Of a stretch of 44,685 nt of DNA, positions 7,560 through 15,824 are shown piece after piece (within the stretch, counting starts at the first letter, position 1; each line of letters starts with the position of its first letter). Both the position numbers and the translations under genes were made by a program. The stretch covers positions 1 through 44,685 of the forward strand of contig DYIB01000002.1 of NCBI GenBank assembly GCA_020723855.1. The letters run 5' to 3'. The DNA is from Uliginosibacterium gangwonense (lineage in GTDB: Bacteria; Pseudomonadota; Gammaproteobacteria; Burkholderiales; Rhodocyclaceae). The notes beneath the pieces were generated by a model. That model searched no databases. It saw only the letters and a program-made list of their open reading frames with translations, and had not been told where the DNA came from.

Positions 7560-8801
7560 TTATGCCCCGCGTCCTCTGGCCAGGGGCAGGGTCACGGTGA
7601 CCGTGGTGCCGCGCCCCGGCGCGCTGTCGATGTCGATGCGGCCGCCGTGGGCCATGACGATGTCGCGGCTGACCGTGAGCCCGAGGCCGGTGCCCTGGCC
7701 CACGGCGCGGGTGGTGAAGAAGGGGTCAAAGGCGCGCGCCAGCACTTCCGGCGCCATGCCCACGCCGTCGTCGTGCACGCGCACGCGCACGGCATCGCCG
7801 CTGCTGGCGGAATCGACGCGCACCACGCCGCCGTCGGCGACCGCCTGGGCGGCATTCTGCACCAGGCTCAGGAACACCTGGTTCAGCCTGCCCGGGTGAC
7901 AGGACAGCCGTGGCAGGGGCTGCAGATCCAGCTCGATGCGCACATGGCCGAACTGGGCCTGGGCCATGTGGACGACCGAGCGCAGGTTCTGGTTGAGATC
8001 GACCAGCGCGTCCTCCGTGGTGTCTACGCTGGAGAAGGTCTTGAGGTCGGCGACGATGCGCGCGACGCGGTCGGCTCCGTCTATGCTCTCCTGCAGCAAT
8101 TGGGCGAAGTCTTCCAGGACGAAATCCATATCACCGCGCTGCCAGTGGGCGGCGACCGCGGCACCGTCGCCGCGCCGTGCCGCGTCGGCGAGCTGGGCGA
8201 AGCGCTGCACATAGCCGCCGGCGGTGACGAGGTTGCTGCGGATGAAGCCGATCGGGTTGTTGATCTCGTGGGCCATGCCGGCGGCCAGTTGGCCGACGGA
8301 TGCCATTTTCTCCGTCTGATACAACTGGCGCTGCGCACGTTCGATGATGGCCACCTGCTCCTGCACGCGGCTCTCCAGTTCCGCCGACAGCTTGCGCAGC
8401 CGTTCCTCCGACTGGGCCAGTTGGCCGTGCTTCTCCAGCAGCACCCGGTAGTCTTCCTGGATCGCTGCCACGTGCAGAGCGGCGGTCATCCGGTAGCGCG
8501 CCGCCGCCAGCAGCAGCAGCGCCAGCATGGGTACCAGCGCCTGGGCCGCCACCGGCGAGCGCGGGCCGAGACACAGCCAGCCGACGATCTCGAGTTCGTG
8601 CTCGAGGGGTGCCCGGTTGCCGCCGTCGCCCCCGCGCCAAGCCGTGCCGCAGACAAGGGGCGTGCCGCTGTCGTCCTCCAGGCAGTAGTCCTCGCCGCAC
8701 AGGGCGGCGAGCGCGCGCGCCAACTGGCCCCGGGGCAGGCCCTCCAGCAGGGCGCGCAGCTCGGGGCGGCGGTCGAAAGCTTCTTCCGTGCTCAGCAGCA
8801 T
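7560..8801 (-). CDS. cytoplasmic histidine kinase with GAF-like N-terminal region
   Basis: A 413-residue protein. The N-terminal 110 residues have no clear membrane helix or recognised sensor and look GAF-like at best. A coiled coil (about 120-165) leads into the HisKA domain with H178 in GMAHEINNP. The ATPase domain shows N316 (LVQNAAQAV), DDGVGM, FDPFFTT and GQGTGLGLTVS. All catalytic elements are present. An alternative ATG 18 bases upstream exists, but the one at 8799-8801 has GGAGGG at good spacing and overlaps the stop of the GTPase gene (ATGCTGCTGA), which suggests translational coupling. The RR-ATPase gene follows after 3 bases, making it the most likely phosphoacceptor; the other receivers in the island are candidates too. 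Confidence 0.88.
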   Translation of the reverse strand: MLLSTEEAFDRRPELRALLEGLPRGQLARALAALCGEDYCLEDDSGTPLVCGTAWRGGDGGNRAPLEHELEIVGWLCLGPRSPVAAQALVPMLALLLLAAARYRMTAALHVAAIQEDYRVLLEKHGQLAQSEERLRKLSAELESRVQEQVAIIERAQRQLYQTEKMASVGQLAAGMAHEINNPIGFIRSNLVTAGGYVQRFAQLADAARRGDGAAVAAHWQRGDMDFVLEDFAQLLQESIDGADRVARIVADLKTFSSVDTTEDALVDLNQNLRSVVHMAQAQFGHVRIELDLQPLPRLSCHPGRLNQVFLSLVQNAAQAVADGGVVRVDSASSGDAVRVRVHDDGVGMAPEVLARAFDPFFTTRAVGQGTGLGLTVSRDIVMAHGGRIDIDSAPGRGTTVTVTLPLARGRGA

Positions 8802-9454
8802 GATACAGTCCCTCCGCATGCCGCCGACACGAAGGCTTCCCGCGCCAGGCCATGGCGCGCCGCCAGCTCGTGGCGCGCGTCCAGGGAAGAATAGAGGCGC
8901 GCGAGCAGGGCGGCGAATGTCTCCACCACGCCCTGGCCGGCGAGCGCCGAAGCGAAGGTGACGGGCCAGGGCGCCCGGCCCCAGCGCGCCAGGATCTCCT
9001 CCTCCGGCAAGACATCCGGCAGGTCGCGCTTGTTGAACTGCACCACCAGCGGCAACTGCTCGAAATCCAGACCGACCACGGTGGCGTTGTGGGCCAGGTT
9101 CTCGAAGGACTCGCCGTTGTTTACACTCTGGTTGCGCTGGGAATCGGCGACGAATACCACGGCGTCGGCGCGCGACAGCACCGATTTGCGCGTGGAGTCG
9201 TGGGCCACCTGACCGGGTACGGTGAACAGCCTGAACTTCAGCAGCAGCCCCGAGGGCGCGCGGAATCCCACCGGCAGCAGATCGAAGAACAGGGTGCGGT
9301 CGTTGCGCGTGTCCAGGGTCATCAATTCGCCCTTGAGCTCAGGGGCGAGGATGTCGTGCAGGCGCATGAGATTGGTGGTCTTGCCCGACAGGGCAGGACC
9401 GTAATACACCACCTTGACGCTCAGGGTGGCGCGCGCTTCGTCGTATTCGGCCAT
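8792..9454 (-). CDS. MglA-like small Ras/Arf-family GTPase
   Basis: A 220-residue GTPase. It shows the P-loop GPALSGKTTN (19-28), the MglA-type block RNDRTLFFDLLP (50-61), switch II FTVPGQ (77-82), the FVADSQ strand and NKRDLP (141-146) for guanine recognition, then SAL (169-171). Myxococcus MglA sets cell polarity and locates type IV pili and motility complexes. No MglB/Roadblock GAP gene is nearby, which is unusual for this family. The start is taken as the ATG at 9452-9454 (MAEYDEARATL), where family similarity begins; its ribosome site is weak. The stop overlaps the kinase start by 10 bases. Encoding beside a pilus-type ATPase fits a polarity or motor-positioning role, which is inference. 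Confidence 0.85.
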   Translation of the reverse strand: MAEYDEARATLSVKVVYYGPALSGKTTNLMRLHDILAPELKGELMTLDTRNDRTLFFDLLPVGFRAPSGLLLKFRLFTVPGQVAHDSTRKSVLSRADAVVFVADSQRNQSVNNGESFENLAHNATVVGLDFEQLPLVVQFNKRDLPDVLPEEEILARWGRAPWPVTFASALAGQGVVETFAALLARLYSSLDARHELAARHGLAREAFVSAACGGTVSCC

Positions 9455-9486
9455 GGTCGATTGCGTCCGCGAGCGCTTCGCCGCGA

Positions 9487-10068
9487 TCAATGGGTCTTTT
9501 TCTCCGGCAATGGGTCCGGATCGATCAGGATGGAGCCGTCCGGCCCCCAGTTTACCCGAGTGATGCCGGGCGATTCGGCTTCCAGGCGGCGCAGCTCCGC
9601 CTCCTGCCTGGAGATGATGCCCTGCTGCACGCGCACTTCGTCCGCCAGGCGCAGGTTCTCCAGGAGCAGGGCGCGCTCCAGCAGCGCGTTCTCCACGGCG
9701 AGCACCAGTTCCGCGTGCTCCCAGGGCTTGCACAGGAAACGCATCACCCCGGCGCTGTTGATGGCGCCCAGCAGGGCCGGAGAATCGGTGTGGCCCGACA
9801 GGATGAGCCGCGCCGCATAGGGCTGCAGGGCGCGGAACTTGGCGAGGAAGCTGACGCCGTCCATGTGGGGCATGCGGTAGTCGCTGATCACCAGATCGAA
9901 GGCCTGTTCGCCGGCACGCTCCAGGGCGGCGGCGGGGCTGGTATAGGACTCGATGCGGTAAGGCTGCTCGGTGCCCCGGTCTACCGCGCGCAACTGGCGC
10001 TCCAGCGCCTTGAGCACATTGGGTTCGTCATCGACCAGCAGAAGTTGCGGCGCCTCCAGGGGGGTCAT
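9487..10068 (-). CDS. single-domain response regulator with short C-terminal helix
   Basis: A 193-residue protein. The receiver covers about 8-130, with the acidic pair in LLLVDDEPN, phosphoacceptor D63 (VISDYRMP) and the lysine in FLCKPW. The last 60 residues are a predicted helix (LENLRLADEVRVQQ onward) plus a short polar tail, with no output domain. The ATG at 10066-10068 overlaps the HD-GYP stop (ATGA) and has GAGAGGACC upstream. The receiver closely resembles those of the RR-ATPase, the HD-GYP protein and the second receiver of the large GGDEF-EAL protein. It probably acts as a phosphotransfer or protein-binding switch in the same pathway. Confidence 0.85.
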   Translation of the reverse strand: MTPLEAPQLLLVDDEPNVLKALERQLRAVDRGTEQPYRIESYTSPAAALERAGEQAFDLVISDYRMPHMDGVSFLAKFRALQPYAARLILSGHTDSPALLGAINSAGVMRFLCKPWEHAELVLAVENALLERALLLENLRLADEVRVQQGIISRQEAELRRLEAESPGITRVNWGPDGSILIDPDPLPEKKTH

Positions 10069-11393
10069 TTGGTCCTCTCGACGATGTGGATGATGAGCCG
10101 GTAGCCTTCGGCCGCTTCGAAATTGCGTATCAGCTCGATCAGGCTGGCGTCCAGGATGTAGTCGCGCGCCAGCAGCAGCACGCCGTCGCGGGTGACCAGG
10201 TCGCGCGCCAGCGCCATGCCCGGCGCCAGCCGGTCCGAGGTGAGCGCCAGCGACAGGGGGAAGGCTGCCTCGGGTTTGGCGCCGCTGCCCAGCACTGCCT
10301 GGAAGGCATCCAGCACCTGCGGGTCGTAGCGCTTGCCGCGCCCTCCCTGAAGGTAGTCCCAAGCCTCTTGCACCGAGGCGCGCTTGGTGGAAATGAGTCC
10401 CTGCTGCACGGCGTCGTAGTCGTTGGCCACGGCGAGGATACGCGCGCCCAGGGGGATAGCGATGCCCGATAGCCGGTCGGGGAAGCCGAGGCCGTCGAAG
10501 CGCTCGTGATGAGCGCGGATGAGCCTGGCGGCGCCGCGCAACTGCTCCAGGCCCATGAGCAGGCCTTCGCCCTTGGCGGGATGCTTTACCACCTCGTTGC
10601 GCTCGTCGGCGGAGAGGCTGTTGAAGGGCTTGGCCAGCAGCGAGTCGGACAGGCCGATCTTGCCGATGTCATGGAGCAGGGCGGCGAAGAACAGATCCTG
10701 CATGTCCGCCTGGGGCAGCTTCAGGGCCTGGCCGATGCGGCGCGCGTGCTCGGCGACGCGGCGCGAATGGCCGGCCAGGGGGCCGGCGCGCAGCTCGATC
10801 AGGTTGGAGAACAGCTTGATGGAGTTGAGAAAGCCCGTCTTCAGCTTTTCGTGGGCCTGCTGCAGCTCCGCGGTGCGTTCCGCCACCTTGGCTTCCAGGC
10901 TGGCGTTGAGGGCCTTCAGCTCTTCGTTCTGGCGCTGGGTCAGGGCTTCCAGGCGGGCCTTCTCCCGTTCCAGCTCCTTGCGTTCCAGCGCCTGGCGCAC
11001 GATGAGCAGCATTTCCCGGTCGTCCCAGGGTTTGGATACGTAACGGTGGATCTCGCCGGCGTTGATGGCTTCGATGGTGGAGCCGATGTCGGCATAGCCG
11101 GTGAGCAGCACGCGCACTGCGTCGGGTCGCAGTGCACGCGCGGCGGCCAGGAACTGGGCGCCGTTCATGGTCGGCATGCGCATGTCGGAGATGATGAGGT
11201 CCACCGCTTCCGCCTTGAGCACTTCCAGTCCCCGGGCGCCCGACTCGGCGGTGACTACACGATAGCCTTGCGGGCGGAACAAGCGCTTGAGGGAGCTGAG
11301 TATGTTGGCTTCATCGTCCACCAGCAGCAGGGTGAACGCCGCTGCGCCGTCCGCGGCGGTCGGGTTTTCTCGCCTTGTGGCCAGTTCGCTCAT
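10065..11393 (-). CDS. RpfG-like response regulator with HD-GYP-type phosphodiesterase domain
   Basis: A 442-residue protein. It has a receiver (about 20-140; D70 in LIISDMRMP, KPW at 121-123), a long coiled coil (about 135-185), then an HD-GYP domain with LLHDIGKIGL (HD at 241-242) and HHERFDGLGFP (295-305). The GYP triplet is GFP here, a common variant. The last ~70 residues form an extra small domain. HD-GYP proteins hydrolyse c-di-GMP when their receiver is activated, so this links the phosphorelay to second-messenger level. It is the first gene after the repeat element at 11409-11553, so it may start a transcription unit of five genes ending with the RR-ATPase. Confidence 0.9.
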   Translation of the reverse strand: MSELATRRENPTAADGAAAFTLLLVDDEANILSSLKRLFRPQGYRVVTAESGARGLEVLKAEAVDLIISDMRMPTMNGAQFLAAARALRPDAVRVLLTGYADIGSTIEAINAGEIHRYVSKPWDDREMLLIVRQALERKELEREKARLEALTQRQNEELKALNASLEAKVAERTAELQQAHEKLKTGFLNSIKLFSNLIELRAGPLAGHSRRVAEHARRIGQALKLPQADMQDLFFAALLHDIGKIGLSDSLLAKPFNSLSADERNEVVKHPAKGEGLLMGLEQLRGAARLIRAHHERFDGLGFPDRLSGIAIPLGARILAVANDYDAVQQGLISTKRASVQEAWDYLQGGRGKRYDPQVLDAFQAVLGSGAKPEAAFPLSLALTSDRLAPGMALARDLVTRDGVLLLARDYILDASLIELIRNFEAAEGYRLIIHIVERTK

Positions 11394-11408
11394 CGTCGCG
11401 TTGTCAAA

Positions 11409-11553
11409 CTAGAAAAGGCAACCTCTTTTGACGCAGAGAGCGCAGAGGAAATACAACATATCCACCCGTTGGGCAGGTTGCCTCGCTCGCCTCTGTAGTT
11501 CTCCGTGTCTTCATGTCTTTCTTGGCGTTGAAAACTGAGTTTTCAGGTTCAAA
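11409..11553. repeat. CGCAGAG-type intergenic inverted-repeat element
   Basis: Sits between the HDOD and HD-GYP genes. The left arm carries GACGCAGAGAGCGCAGAGGAA, the right arm has CTCTGTAG, CTCCGTGTCTTC and AAAACTGAGTTTTCAG, and AGGCAACCTC pairs imperfectly with GGTTGCCTCG. The plan is the same as the elements at 5151 and 27269 but the unit differs (CGCAGAG versus CGCAAAG). It is more diverged and its outer limits, including whether it overlaps the HDOD stop, are approximate. Confidence 0.5.
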
Positions 11554-12403
11554 TCTCCTGCAGCATGGACGCGATCGCCTTGAGCTGTTCCGGCAACGGC
11601 GCCAGTGCCTCCTCGCACTGGCCGCGGGTGATGCCCAGGCGAACGACCGAGTTGCACGGCCGGTTGGATGCCAGCAGTTGCTCCAGTGCCCCGCGCTGCA
11701 GGGCGATGGCGCAGGCATTGGCCAGCGCCACCAGGTCGATGAGCGGCTCGGTCGGCTCCAGGTCCGGCGTGTGGTGGCGCTCCACCGCGCGCACGATGGC
11801 CGGCGGCAGGCGCCAGCGCTCCAGCAGGCGCGCCCCCAACTGGGCGTGATCGAACCCCAGCACCTGGCGCTCGGCCTGGCTCGCGGACAGGGCCTTCCCG
11901 GCGCGCAGCCCGACGATCTCCCGCACGTACTTCTCGTCCAGAACGAGCAGGCCGATGCGGCCGATGTCGTGCAGCAGTCCGGCGGTGAAGGCCGTCTCGG
12001 CATTGACCTTGGCGAGCGGCGCCAGCAGGCGGCAGGCGAGCGCGGTGCAGAAGCTGTGCTCCCACAGGTAGGCGGGGTCCAGGCCGCCCGCGGGCCTGAG
12101 CTTGAGGCGTGACGACAGGGAGGCGGCCAGGGCCAGGCTGCGCACGTTGGAGAAGCCCAGCACCATCACCGCCTCCGACAGGCTGGAGACCTGCCCCTGC
12201 ATGCCGTAGAAGGGCGAGTTCACCACGCGCAGGATGCGCGCGGACAGGGGCGGATCGAGACCAATTTTGCGCGCAAGCTGGGCGATGTTGGCGTTCTCGT
12301 CCTCCAGCGAGCGCAACAGCTCGAGCACGATGGCGGGCAGGGGCGGCACCTGCTCCAGCAGCGCCAGCAGGGTCTCGCGGGACTTTCCGGTGGTGAGCGT
12401 CAT
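11549..12403 (-). CDS. HDOD-domain signalling protein
   Basis: A 284-residue protein made of an HDOD domain: QVPPLPAIVLELL at the N-terminus, then the block KIGLDPPLSARILRVVNS, FYGMQGQVSSLSEAVMVLG and LLHDIGRIGLLVL. HDOD proteins are HD-related output or scaffold domains of signalling systems, usually without proven catalysis. The start at 12401-12403 overlaps the stop of the large GGDEF-EAL gene (ATGA) and has AAGGAAA upstream. The open frame runs further upstream, but that part is the opposite frame of the preceding gene. Its function here is unknown; context ties it to c-di-GMP or motility control. Confidence 0.85.
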   Translation of the reverse strand: MTLTTGKSRETLLALLEQVPPLPAIVLELLRSLEDENANIAQLARKIGLDPPLSARILRVVNSPFYGMQGQVSSLSEAVMVLGFSNVRSLALAASLSSRLKLRPAGGLDPAYLWEHSFCTALACRLLAPLAKVNAETAFTAGLLHDIGRIGLLVLDEKYVREIVGLRAGKALSASQAERQVLGFDHAQLGARLLERWRLPPAIVRAVERHHTPDLEPTEPLIDLVALANACAIALQRGALEQLLASNRPCNSVVRLGITRGQCEEALAPLPEQLKAIASMLQEI

Positions 12404-15387
12404 GGGTTTCCTTCTTCTGCCGATGCAGCGGCGCCGAGCGGGTGTTCGGCGGGCAGCAGGGTGAGCAGCCAGCCGGCTCCGCCGCCGGGCACCGACAGGC
12501 GTTCCCGCACCGGCCGGTAGGCGATGCCGTCCAGCTCCAGGCGGCCGGGGATGGCCCCATGGGGGTCGCGCAGATGCTGCAGCCAATGGGGCGGGAAGCA
12601 CTCGTCGAGGGTGTTGCCGGGCAGGGCGCGGGGGAAGGCGCGCTTGGCCGCTCCGGTGGCGAGCACGATCATGCCGCCGTCGTCCACGCCGATGATGGGC
12701 AGGGGCACATGGTGGAAGGCCTCCTGGGCGACGCCGATCATGGTCTCGTCGCGGGCGATGCGGCTCGCCTTCTCGACCAGCAGGGCCCTGAGCATTTCGT
12801 TGGCCTCGGCCAGCTTGCCGTTGGCCTCGCGGTTCTCGCGCGACAGGCGCAGGTTCTCGGCGGCCATCTCCTGCTGGTGGAAGGCCTCCCTTATCGCTTC
12901 GCGCAACTGGTCGTCCTCCCACGGTTTGGTGAGAAAGCGGTAAATGGCACCCTCGTTGATGGCGTCGGTGACCGACTTCAGATCCGTGTAGCCCGACAGG
13001 ACGATGCGTATGGTGTCGGGATAGAGGCTTTTCACCTCGCGCAGCAGCTCCGTGCCGCTCATCTGCGGCATGCGCTGGTCGGAAACCACCACGCCCACCT
13101 GGTGCTGGGCCAGCAGCTCGAAGGCCTTGGTGGGGTCGGTGGTGCTGATGATGGTGTAGCCGTCGCGGCGCAGCAGGCGCTTGAGCGCGGTGAGGATGTT
13201 TTCCTCGTCGTCCACCAGCAGCAGGGTGCGTTGCGGCCGGTTGATGTCCAGGGCGGTGAGGTCCAGGCGGCGCTGACTGCGCAGCAGCTCATCGACTTCG
13301 GCCGCGGGCAGCGGCCGGTCGAAGACGAAGCCCTGCATGCGGTCGCACTGGTGCTGCAGCAGAAAGCCGAGCTGGCCCGTCTCTTCCACGCCCTCGGCCA
13401 CCACGCGCAGGCGCAGGCTGTGGGCCAGGGCGATGATGCTGGAGCAGATGGAGGCGTCCTCGGGCTTGGACGAGATGTCGGCGACGAAAGACTTGTCGAT
13501 CTTGACCTGGTCGATGGGGAAGCGCTTGAGGTAGGCCAGGCTGGAATAACCGGTGCCGAAGTCGTCGATGGCCAGGGCCACGCCCATGGCCTTGAGCTCC
13601 TTGAGCATGGCCGTGGAGCGGGCCACGTCCTTCATCACCAGGGACTCGGTCAGCTCCAGCTCCAGGTTGCGCGCCGGCAGCCCCGTTTCGCGCAGGACCT
13701 GGGCGATGCGCTGGGGCAGGTCCGGCTGGTTGAACTGGCGCGCCGACAGGTTTACCGCGATCTTGATGTTGGCGTCGAAGTTCTCCACCCAGCGCTTGGC
13801 TTGGCGGCAGGACTCGCGCAGCACGAAATCGCCTATCGGCCCGATCAGGCCGGTTTCCTCGGCCAGGGGAATGAACACGGTCGGCGGCACCATGCCGCGC
13901 TCGGGGTGGCGCCAGCGCGCCAGCGCCTCGAAGGCGCATACGTTGCCGTTGCGCGTCAGGTCCACCTGGGGCTGGTAGTGCACCTCCAGTTCCTTGCGCT
14001 CCAGGGCGCCGCGCAGCGCCGCCTCCAGCTCCAACTGGTTGGCGGCGAAAGTGTTCATCTCGGCCGAATAGAAGCGCAGGGTGTCGCGGCCGGCCCGCTT
14101 GGCCTCGTACATGGCGGTGTCGGCATTCTTCAGCAGTTCCTCGGGCGTGGCGCCGTCGCGTGGGTAGAGGGCGATGCCGATGCTGGTGGTGCAGTAGATC
14201 TCCTGGCCGGCCAGGCGCAGCGAGGGTTCGATGGCGTAGATCAGCTTCTGGGTCAGGGTCGCAACCACGTGCTCGTTGTCTATGTCGTTGAGCACCAGGG
14301 CGAATTCGTCGCCGCCCAAGCGTGCCACCAAGTCGTTGCCGCGCACGGCGCCGGCGATGCGCCGGGCGATCTCGCGCAGCACTTCGTCGCCCATGGAGTG
14401 GCCCAGGCCGTCGTTGATGGTCTTGAAACGGTCCAGGTCCACCAGCAGCACCGCCACCATGTGGCCGCCGCGCTGGGCGTGGGCCAGCGCCTGGGCCAAC
14501 TGGGCCAGCATCAGGCTGCGGTTGGGCAGGCCGGTCAGGGCGTCGTAGTGGGAAAAGCGGTAGAGCAGTTCCTCCTGGCGCTTGCGCTCGGTGATATCGG
14601 CGGCGATGCCGTCGATGCGCAGCCGGCGGCCGCGCTCGTTGGTGATCACACGGGCGCGGTCGAACAGCCAGCGTACTTCGCCGTCGGGCCGCACGATGCG
14701 GTACTCGGCGCTGTGGCTGCCTTTCTCCAGGACGTCGCGCGTGTAGCCGCGCATACGCTCGCGATCGTCCGGATGCACCGTTTCCAGCCAGTGGCCCAGG
14801 TGGCCGGTGAAATAGCCCACCGGCCGGCCGTAGATGTGCTCGGCGGCCGGGTTGAGGTAATCCAGGCGCAGGCTGGGCAGGCTGATGGACCAGACGATGT
14901 CGCCGAGGGAATCGAGAATGCTGTGCAGCCGCGCTTCGCTGGCGGCCAGCGCTTCCTCGGCCGCCAACTGGCGGCGGCGGTTGGCCGACTCCTCCAGTTC
15001 CCGCATCACGGCGGGGCCGAGGCGGGCCAGGTTGTTCTTGATCAGATAGTCCTGGGCGCCGGCGCGCATGGCGTCCACCGCCACGTCCTCGCCGATGTTG
15101 CCGGAGACGATGATGAAGGGCAACTGCGGATCGAACATCTTGGTCAGGCGCAGGGCTTCCAGGGCGGAGAATTCGGGCATGGAATAGTCGGAGATGACGA
15201 TATCCCAGCCGCCCTTCTCCAACGCCGTGCGCATCTGCGCCTCGGTCTCGACGCGCTCATACTTGACTGCGAAGCCGCTGCGTCTCAGCGCCCGCGCCAG
15301 CAGCACGGCATCGTCGGGCGTGTCTTCCACCAGCAGTACGTGCAGGGGGCGCAGTGCGATTTCCATCGAAATAGTCATGTCGTTCAT
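12400..15387 (-). CDS. REC-PAS-GGDEF-EAL-REC-PAS multidomain c-di-GMP regulator
   Basis: A 995-residue protein. REC1 (about 14-130, D67 in VISDYSMP), PAS/PAC (150-268), a GGDEF domain with intact GGDEF (358-362), an EAL domain with E487-A488-L489, ELTES, DDFGTGYSS, VKIDKSF and VAEGVEE, REC2 (about 720-840, KPW at 821-823), then a PAS-like C-terminal region (880-975). Both catalytic domains look intact, so net output may be switched by phosphorylation. REC2 belongs to the KPW receiver group of the island, while REC1 closely matches the receiver of the 17984-19123 kinase. The start at 15385-15387 is chosen for its ATGA overlap with the preceding receiver gene; ATG at 15378 is an alternative. 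Confidence 0.88.
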   Translation of the reverse strand: MNDMTISMEIALRPLHVLLVEDTPDDAVLLARALRRSGFAVKYERVETEAQMRTALEKGGWDIVISDYSMPEFSALEALRLTKMFDPQLPFIIVSGNIGEDVAVDAMRAGAQDYLIKNNLARLGPAVMRELEESANRRRQLAAEEALAASEARLHSILDSLGDIVWSISLPSLRLDYLNPAAEHIYGRPVGYFTGHLGHWLETVHPDDRERMRGYTRDVLEKGSHSAEYRIVRPDGEVRWLFDRARVITNERGRRLRIDGIAADITERKRQEELLYRFSHYDALTGLPNRSLMLAQLAQALAHAQRGGHMVAVLLVDLDRFKTINDGLGHSMGDEVLREIARRIAGAVRGNDLVARLGGDEFALVLNDIDNEHVVATLTQKLIYAIEPSLRLAGQEIYCTTSIGIALYPRDGATPEELLKNADTAMYEAKRAGRDTLRFYSAEMNTFAANQLELEAALRGALERKELEVHYQPQVDLTRNGNVCAFEALARWRHPERGMVPPTVFIPLAEETGLIGPIGDFVLRESCRQAKRWVENFDANIKIAVNLSARQFNQPDLPQRIAQVLRETGLPARNLELELTESLVMKDVARSTAMLKELKAMGVALAIDDFGTGYSSLAYLKRFPIDQVKIDKSFVADISSKPEDASICSSIIALAHSLRLRVVAEGVEETGQLGFLLQHQCDRMQGFVFDRPLPAAEVDELLRSQRRLDLTALDINRPQRTLLLVDDEENILTALKRLLRRDGYTIISTTDPTKAFELLAQHQVGVVVSDQRMPQMSGTELLREVKSLYPDTIRIVLSGYTDLKSVTDAINEGAIYRFLTKPWEDDQLREAIREAFHQQEMAAENLRLSRENREANGKLAEANEMLRALLVEKASRIARDETMIGVAQEAFHHVPLPIIGVDDGGMIVLATGAAKRAFPRALPGNTLDECFPPHWLQHLRDPHGAIPGRLELDGIAYRPVRERLSVPGGGAGWLLTLLPAEHPLGAAASAEEGNP

Positions 15388-15770
15388 GCCCGTCTGGCCT
15401 GCCACGCCGTTCCCGCCCCGAGCCGCGACAGCAGGAGGGGAAGCTCCTGTCCCAGGGATGCCTTGGCGGTGCAGGCGTCGGCGCCGGCCTGGAAACAGGC
15501 CCGCCGGTAGTCCGCCCCGTCCTCGGGCATCATCACGACTATTAACGGCGGCGATGTCGTCGTCTTGAGGACGCGGCACAGATTGGAGCCCGCGGGCGGG
15601 CAGCACAGGCCGTAGTCCACCAGCACCAGGTGGGGATGGAACAGGGGCAGCAGGCCCAGGGCCTCCTCGGCGCTGGCCGCTGCCACGGTTTCGCAACCCG
15701 GCAGGACGTCGAGAAAGTTGTCCGTGGCCTGCCGCAGCAGGGCGTTCTGTTCCACCACCAGGATGCGCAT
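15384..15770 (-). CDS. stand-alone, partly degenerate receiver protein
   Basis: A 128-residue receiver. The likely phosphoacceptor D52 (LVLVDYGL) and a conserved-position lysine (K103 in TAKASL) are present. The acidic pair is reduced to one residue (VVEQN), and the switch Thr/Ser after strand 4 is replaced by methionine (IVVMMPEDG). It may bind partners without normal Mg-dependent phosphorylation. It is the first gene of the island in the direction of transcription, and its stop overlaps the next start. No strong ribosome site is visible upstream. The two palindromes at 15825-15868 lie 55 to 100 bases upstream and are good candidates for its control. Confidence 0.75.
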   Translation of the reverse strand: MRILVVEQNALLRQATDNFLDVLPGCETVAAASAEEALGLLPLFHPHLVLVDYGLCCPPAGSNLCRVLKTTTSPPLIVVMMPEDGADYRRACFQAGADACTAKASLGQELPLLLSRLGAGTAWQARRA

Positions 15771-15824
15771 GGCTTGAAACCATCGGGTTTGCTATGGTGT
15801 CATCATCGGTGTGGCGGCCGCGTT

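Noticed and set aside
4677-8894. A plus-strand open frame of about 1400 codons opposite the Ser/Thr kinase, RR-ATPase and histidine kinase genes
   Set aside because: It mirrors three well-recognised minus-strand genes; long open antisense frames are expected in GC-rich DNA with strong third-position bias. Its translation is rich in H, Q, G and V runs with no domain.
5151-11553. A CRISPR array, suggested by repeated short units
   Set aside because: The units are 7-8 bases, arranged as inverted arms, with no regular unique spacers and no cas genes.
12442-15510. A plus-strand open frame of about 1000 codons opposite the GGDEF-EAL protein
   Set aside because: Same antisense artefact; no motif, no ribosome site, and it crosses several confident genes' frames.
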